Below the pieces are notes generated by a model. It did no database searches and was not told where the DNA came from. It saw only the letters and a program-made list of their open reading frames with translations. This document shows, piece by piece, positions 6,375 through 10,732 of a stretch of 10,732 bases of DNA (its first letter is position 1; each line of letters opens with the position of its first letter). The DNA lies in contig CBDVAK010000108.1 in assembly GCA_965371945.1 (NCBI GenBank), forward strand, positions 1 through 10,732. Direction: 5' to 3'. The translations under genes were made by a program, and so were the position numbers. The stretch comes from CBDVAK01 sp965371945. GTDB lineage: Bacteria > Pseudomonadota > Gammaproteobacteria > Competibacterales > JAHEDQ01.

Positions 6375-6911
6375 ATGTCAGAAGTCGCGACAATAGCGAG
6401 ACCTTACGCCCGCGCTGCCTTTGAGCATGCACAGGCAGCCGGCAGTTTTCAGGAATGGTCGGATCTGCTGAAGCTGTTGTCAGCCGTGGTCCAGGATCCC
6501 GGGATGCAGGACCTGTTGGGCAGCCCCGCGGTCGACCTCGACGCCAAGGGTCAGCTGGTAGTCGACATTTGTGGTGACCGGTTGCAACAGGACGGTATCA
6601 ACTTCGTGCACATGCTGGCTGCCAACCGGCGCTTGAGTGCCGCGCCTGACATCGCCGCGTTGTACGAAATTTTCCGTGCCGACGCGGAGCGCACCGTCAA
6701 GGCCGAAGTCGTGTCCGCCCGCAAACTCACCAAGGAGCAGCAGCAAAAGCTGACTTCGGTGCTATCCAAACGCCTCGGTCGCGAGGTCGTGCTCAATTGC
6801 AGGGTTGACGCTTCGTTGCTTGGTGGAGCGATTGTTCGCGCCGGCGACATGGTGATCGACGGTTCGGCCCAGGGCAAGCTCGAGCAACTCGCGTCGGCCA
6901 TGATTCAGTAA
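6375..6911 (+). CDS. atpH: F1Fo ATP synthase subunit delta
   Basis: A 178-residue stalk subunit (E. coli 177) that sits on top of F1 and ties subunit b to the alpha subunits. The N-terminal helical domain starts ATIARPYARAAFEHA, and NRRLSAAPDI (84-93) and the C-terminal LLGGAIVRAGDMVIDGS (148-164) are the family signatures. The ATG at 6375 gives the normal length. The frame remains open back to 6168 inside atpF, but that extension is arginine- and serine-rich out-of-frame sequence and is rejected. The Shine-Dalgarno is only moderate (GGGACGGGA, 6358-6366). Confidence 0.96.
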   Translation: MSEVATIARPYARAAFEHAQAAGSFQEWSDLLKLLSAVVQDPGMQDLLGSPAVDLDAKGQLVVDICGDRLQQDGINFVHMLAANRRLSAAPDIAALYEIFRADAERTVKAEVVSARKLTKEQQQKLTSVLSKRLGREVVLNCRVDASLLGGAIVRAGDMVIDGSAQGKLEQLASAMIQ

Positions 6912-6926
6912 GGGGACTTTAGGCTA

Positions 6927-8471
6927 ATGCAGCAACTCAATCCTTCCGAGATCAGCGAGCTGATCCGCCAACGTATCGAGAACTTCGCGGCAAGTACCGA
7001 GGCTCGCAACGAGGGGACTATCGTCAGCCTGACCGACGGTATCGTGCGCATTCACGGGCTGGAAGGCGTCATGTACGGGGAGATGATCGAATTTCCCGGT
7101 GGCGTATTCGGGCTGGCGCTGAATCTGGAGCGCGACTCGGTTGGCGCCGTGGTGCTCGGTGAATACGAGCACCTCACCGAAGGTGACACCGTCAAGTGCA
7201 CCAGCCGCATCCTGGAAGTGCCGGTGGGCGAGGCGCTGCTCGGGCGCGTCGTGGATTCGCTGGGTGCACCGATCGACGCCAAGGGCAGCATCAAAGCCGA
7301 GTCCACATCGCCGATCGAAAAGGTTGCCCCCGGCGTCATCAGCCGGCAATCGGTGTCGCAGCCGGTGCAAACGGGTCTCAAGGCCATCGACTCGATGGTT
7401 CCCATCGGTCGTGGTCAGCGCGAACTGATCATCGGTGACCGCCAGACCGGCAAGACCGCGATCGCGATCGACACCATCATCAATCAGAAAGGCACCGGCG
7501 TGAAGTGTATTTACGTGGCGATCGGGCAGAAAGCCTCGTCGATTGCCACCGTGGTCCACAAGCTGGAAGAGCATGGTTCCATGGATCACACTATCGTGGT
7601 GGCGGCCTCTGCCGCTAACACGGCCGCGATGCAGTACATCGCTCCCTATGCCGGTTGCGCGATGGGCGAGTATTTCCGCGACCGCGGTGAGGATGCGTTG
7701 ATCATCTATGACGATCTGACCAAGCAGGCCTGGGCCTACCGTCAGGTGTCGCTGTTGCTGCGTCGTCCGCCAGGCCGAGAAGCCTATCCCGGTGATGTGT
7801 TCTATCTGCACTCGCGGTTGCTGGAGCGCGCCTCGCGGATCAACGCCGATCACGTGGAGCAGATCACTGACGGCAAGGTGAAGGGACGAACCGGCTCGCT
7901 GACCGCGCTGCCGATCATCGAAACCCAGGCCGGGGACGTTTCGGCATTCGTGCCCACCAACGTGATCTCGATTACCGATGGGCAGATCTTCCTGGAGAGC
8001 GACCTGTTCAACGCCGGTATCCGCCCGGCCATCAATGCCGGTTTGTCGGTGTCACGTGTTGGCGGTGCGGCACAAACCAAGATTATCAAGAAGCTGGGTG
8101 GTGGGGTTCGTCTGGCACTGGCCCAGTATCGTGAACTGGCGGCGTTCGCGCAGTTTGCATCGGATCTCGACGAGACTACCCGCAAACAACTCGAGCGAGG
8201 TCAGCGGGTCACCGAACTGATGAAGCAGAAGCAGTACTCGCCGATGTCAGTCGCCGATATGGCGGTGACGCTGTTTGCGGTGGAGCAGGGATATCTGGAT
8301 GACATCGAGTTGGACAAGGTCGGCGATTTCGAGGCCGCCCTACAGGCCAACATGGCACAACAGCAGCCCGACCTGCTGAAGCGGATCAACGACAGCGGCG
8401 ATTTCGACGACGACATCGCTGCTGCCTTCAAGCAGGCCATTGAGGACTTCAAGGCCAACAACGTCTGGTAG
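6927..8471 (+). CDS. atpA: F1Fo ATP synthase subunit alpha
   Basis: A 514-residue F1 subunit (E. coli 513) that forms the non-catalytic nucleotide sites in the alpha3-beta3 hexamer. The Walker A motif GDRQTGKT is at residues 170-177. ALIIYDDLTKQAWAYRQ (257-273) carries Walker B, and PAINAGLSVSRVGGAAQ (367-383) is the PROSITE-type signature with the arginine finger R377, which reaches into the neighbouring catalytic site. The N-terminal helix MQQLNPSEISELIRQRIENF binds subunit delta. The ATG at 6927 follows atpH by 15 bases and atpG follows after eight. No missing key residue was seen. Confidence 0.98.
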   Translation: MQQLNPSEISELIRQRIENFAASTEARNEGTIVSLTDGIVRIHGLEGVMYGEMIEFPGGVFGLALNLERDSVGAVVLGEYEHLTEGDTVKCTSRILEVPVGEALLGRVVDSLGAPIDAKGSIKAESTSPIEKVAPGVISRQSVSQPVQTGLKAIDSMVPIGRGQRELIIGDRQTGKTAIAIDTIINQKGTGVKCIYVAIGQKASSIATVVHKLEEHGSMDHTIVVAASAANTAAMQYIAPYAGCAMGEYFRDRGEDALIIYDDLTKQAWAYRQVSLLLRRPPGREAYPGDVFYLHSRLLERASRINADHVEQITDGKVKGRTGSLTALPIIETQAGDVSAFVPTNVISITDGQIFLESDLFNAGIRPAINAGLSVSRVGGAAQTKIIKKLGGGVRLALAQYRELAAFAQFASDLDETTRKQLERGQRVTELMKQKQYSPMSVADMAVTLFAVEQGYLDDIELDKVGDFEAALQANMAQQQPDLLKRINDSGDFDDDIAAAFKQAIEDFKANNVW

Positions 8472-8479
8472 GTGACATC

Positions 8480-9343
8480 ATGGCCGGCGCAAAGGAAATC
8501 AGGACCAAGATCAAGAGTATCCAGGGTACTCAGAAGATTACCCGCGCCATGGAAATGGTGGCCGCGAGCAAGATGCGCAGGGCCCAGGACCGGATGTCCG
8601 CCTCCCGGCCATATGCGCAGAAAATATTCAACGTGATCGGGCACCTGGCTCAGGCTCACCCCGAGTATCGACACCCGTACCTGGGCACACGCGAGGTCAG
8701 GCGGATCGGCTATATCATCGTCTCGTCGGATCGGGGGCTGTGTGGCGGTCTCAACATCAACCTGTTCCGCTCGGTGGTCAGGGAGATGAAGACCTGGTCC
8801 GAGCGGGGGGTCGAAATCGATCTGTGTCTGTTGGGTAGCAAGGGGCAGGCTTTTTTCAAGCGCCTTGGTGGCAATGTAGTGGCCCAGGCTTCACATCTTG
8901 GCGACCGGCCCAGGCTCGAGCAGGTGGTGGGGCCGGTCAAGGTCATGCTGGATGCGTTCGACGAGGGGCGTCTCGACCGGGTCTATATCGCCGCCAACGA
9001 ATTTGTCAACACCATGACCCAGACGCCTTCGGTGGTGCAGGTGGTGCCGATTCGCGCAGAGCAGATCGAAGAGGAGGCCAAGGGCCACTGGGACTACATC
9101 TACGAACCGGACTCGAAAGAAATCCTGGATGCCCTGCTGACCCGCTACATCGAGTCGCTGGTGTATCAGGCGATGGTCGAAAATATCGCCAGCGAGATGG
9201 CTGCCCGTATGGTCGCCATGAAGGCCGCGACCGATAATGCCGGCGAACTCATCGATGAACTGCAGTTGATATACAACAAGGCCCGGCAGGCTGCCATCAC
9301 CCAGGAGTTGTCCGAGATCGTGAGTGGCGCCGCGGCAGTATGA
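8480..9343 (+). CDS. atpG: F1Fo ATP synthase subunit gamma
   Basis: A 287-residue rotor subunit, the same length as E. coli AtpG. The N-terminal helix KEIRTKIKSIQGTQKITRAM and MVAASKMRRAQ (27-36) and the C-terminal helix NAGELIDELQLIYNKARQAAITQELSEIVSGA form the central coiled coil that turns inside the alpha-beta hexamer. SSDRGLCGGLN (82-92) is the conserved Rossmann-like domain motif. The ATG at 8480 has AGGTGA just upstream, overlapping the atpA stop codon, which indicates tight coupling with atpA. It is followed by atpD after 37 bases. Confidence 0.97.
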   Translation: MAGAKEIRTKIKSIQGTQKITRAMEMVAASKMRRAQDRMSASRPYAQKIFNVIGHLAQAHPEYRHPYLGTREVRRIGYIIVSSDRGLCGGLNINLFRSVVREMKTWSERGVEIDLCLLGSKGQAFFKRLGGNVVAQASHLGDRPRLEQVVGPVKVMLDAFDEGRLDRVYIAANEFVNTMTQTPSVVQVVPIRAEQIEEEAKGHWDYIYEPDSKEILDALLTRYIESLVYQAMVENIASEMAARMVAMKAATDNAGELIDELQLIYNKARQAAITQELSEIVSGAAAV

Positions 9344-9380
9344 AACAGAGTTTGTGCGAATTCAGAGGGAAACCCGAACA

Positions 9381-10732
9381 ATGAGTGCTGGAAAAGTCGT
9401 TCAAATCATCGGCGCCGTGGTTGACGTCGAGTTTCCGAGGGGCTCGGTGCCCAAGATCCACGAGGCTCTGCAGGTCAGCGAGTCCGGCCTGACCCTGGAG
9501 GTCCAGCAGCAGCTGGGTGACGGGGTGGTGCGGACCATCGCCATGGGTACTTCCGACGGCCTCAGGCGAGGCGTCGAAGCTACCGGGACCGGTTCGCCGA
9601 TCACGGTGCCGGTCGGCGCTGCCACCCTGGGTCGGATCATGGATGTGCTTGGCACTCCGATCGACGAGAAGGGGGCGGTGGAGACCGAAGAGCGCTGGCC
9701 GATCCACCGGCCTGCACCGGCCTATGCGGACCAGGCGCCAGCGGTGGAGATCCTCGAGACCGGGATCAAAGTCATCGATCTGATCATGCCGATCTCGAAA
9801 GGCGGCAAGGTGGGTCTGTTCGGTGGTGCGGGGGTGGGCAAGACCGTGACCCTGATGGAGTTGATCCGCAATATCGCCCTGGAACACAGTGGGTTTTCGG
9901 TGTTTGCAGGCGTCGGTGAGCGGACTCGGGAAGGCAACGACTTCTACCACGAGATGACCGAAAGCGGGGTTCTCGACAAGGTGGCGCTGGTTTATGGTCA
10001 GATGAACGAACCGCCGGGCAACCGCCTGCGCGTGGCGCTGACCGGTTTGACCATGGCCGAGTACTTCCGTGAGGAGGGCCGCGACGTATTGATGTTCATC
10101 GATAACATCTATCGCTACACCCTGGCTGGCACCGAGGTCTCGGCGCTGCTGGGCCGGATGCCCTCGGCGGTGGGATACCAGCCGACCCTGGCCGAGGAAA
10201 TGGGGGCCCTGCAGGAACGCATTACCTCGACCCGCACCGGCTCCATCACCTCATTCCAGGCGGTCTACGTGCCGGCCGACGATCTGACCGACCCGTCTCC
10301 GGCCACCACCTTTGCGCACCTGGATGCGACTCTGGTGCTTTCCAGACAAATTGCCGAGCTGGGTATCTACCCCGCGGTGGATCCGCTGGACTCGACCTCC
10401 AGGCAGCTTGATCCGCTGGTGGTTGGCGAGGATCACTACAACACCGCCCGGGCTGTACAGGGCACCTTGCAGCGCTACAAGGAGTTGAAGGATATTATCG
10501 CCATCCTCGGCATGGACGAGTTGTCCGAAGATGACAAGCTGGTGGTGAGTCGGGCGCGCAAGGTCCAGCGCTTTTTGTCCCAGCCGTTCTTCGTCGCCGA
10601 GGTGTTTACCGGTAGCCCCGGCAAGTACGTGGCGCTCAAGGACACCATTGCCAACTTCAAGAGCATCGTGGAAGGCGAGTACGACCATCTGCCAGAGCAG
10701 GCCTTCTATATGGTCGGCACCATCGACGAAGC
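9381..10732 (+). CDS. atpD: F1Fo ATP synthase subunit beta (3' end cut by window)
   Basis: 450 codons are present and open to the window edge; relatives have about 459, so only around ten residues are missing. This is the catalytic F1 subunit. Walker A GGAGVGKT is at residues 148-155, GERTREGND (179-187) contains the catalytic glutamate E180, and DVLMFIDNIYRYTLAGTEVSALLGRMPSAVGYQPTL (from about 235) spans Walker B and the adenine-pocket region. DELSEEDK-like DELSEDDK and the EYDHLPEQAFYMVG end match E. coli closely. The ATG at 9381 follows GAGGGA (9365-9370) by ten bases, and MSAGKVVQIIGAVVDVEF is the expected beginning. atpC (epsilon) would be expected next, outside the window. Confidence 0.98.
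   Translation, partial: MSAGKVVQIIGAVVDVEFPRGSVPKIHEALQVSESGLTLEVQQQLGDGVVRTIAMGTSDGLRRGVEATGTGSPITVPVGAATLGRIMDVLGTPIDEKGAVETEERWPIHRPAPAYADQAPAVEILETGIKVIDLIMPISKGGKVGLFGGAGVGKTVTLMELIRNIALEHSGFSVFAGVGERTREGNDFYHEMTESGVLDKVALVYGQMNEPPGNRLRVALTGLTMAEYFREEGRDVLMFIDNIYRYTLAGTEVSALLGRMPSAVGYQPTLAEEMGALQERITSTRTGSITSFQAVYVPADDLTDPSPATTFAHLDATLVLSRQIAELGIYPAVDPLDSTSRQLDPLVVGEDHYNTARAVQGTLQRYKELKDIIAILGMDELSEDDKLVVSRARKVQRFLSQPFFVAEVFTGSPGKYVALKDTIANFKSIVEGEYDHLPEQAFYMVGTIDE

Noticed and set aside
1918..7465. GCGATCGC octamers at 1918-1925, 4472-4479 and 7458-7465, similar to the cyanobacterial HIP1 motif
   Set aside because: Three copies, all within coding sequence, are explained by GC-rich codon use. 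Gene content and order are gammaproteobacterial, not cyanobacterial.
6924..7853. 309-residue open frame on the minus strand
   Set aside because: It is fully antisense to atpA and is rich in His, Asp and Arg, as expected from the complement of a conserved GC-rich gene.
8049..8062. parS-like core TCACGTG
   Set aside because: Only the central seven bases fit. The flanks do not form the parS palindrome, and the bases encode the conserved SVSRVGG of AtpA.

Overview
This window reads as a stretch of chromosome from a fairly GC-rich gammaproteobacterium. The ATP synthase subunits, RsmG and PrpD all resemble their Enterobacteria-type relatives over their full length, and the gene order rsmG-parA-parB-atpI-atpB-atpE-atpF-atpH-atpA-atpG-atpD is the classic arrangement found near the replication origin in this class. 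The genus cannot be resolved from the sequence alone. Every gene lies on the plus strand.

Left part (1-1821): the last 25 residues of 2-methylcitrate synthase (prpC), a 289-base gap carrying a repeat-like element with hairpins, then complete 2-methylcitrate dehydratase (prpD). Together these are part of a methylcitrate cycle locus for propionate and propionyl-CoA breakdown.

Middle part (1903-4203): rsmG (16S rRNA m7G methyltransferase), parA and parB (chromosome segregation ATPase and its CTP-binding partner). They are tightly packed (7- and 14-base gaps) and probably co-transcribed. The usual left neighbour of rsmG, mnmG (gidA), is not there; prpD takes its place.

Right part (4204-10732): a strong sigma-70-type promoter (TTGACC, 17 bases, TATACT) followed by the F1Fo ATP synthase operon. 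It holds the assembly factor atpI, the membrane sector atpB-atpE-atpF, the stalk gene atpH, and the F1 genes atpA, atpG and atpD. atpD is cut by the window end only about ten residues short of the usual length. All key catalytic and ion-path residues that I checked are present, and the c subunit looks proton-coupled.

I found no mobile genes, CRISPR, tRNA or rRNA, and no convincing undescribed system. The points most worth a second look are the prp/rsmG junction, the repeat between prpC and prpD, and an inverted repeat that ends exactly at the rsmG start codon.
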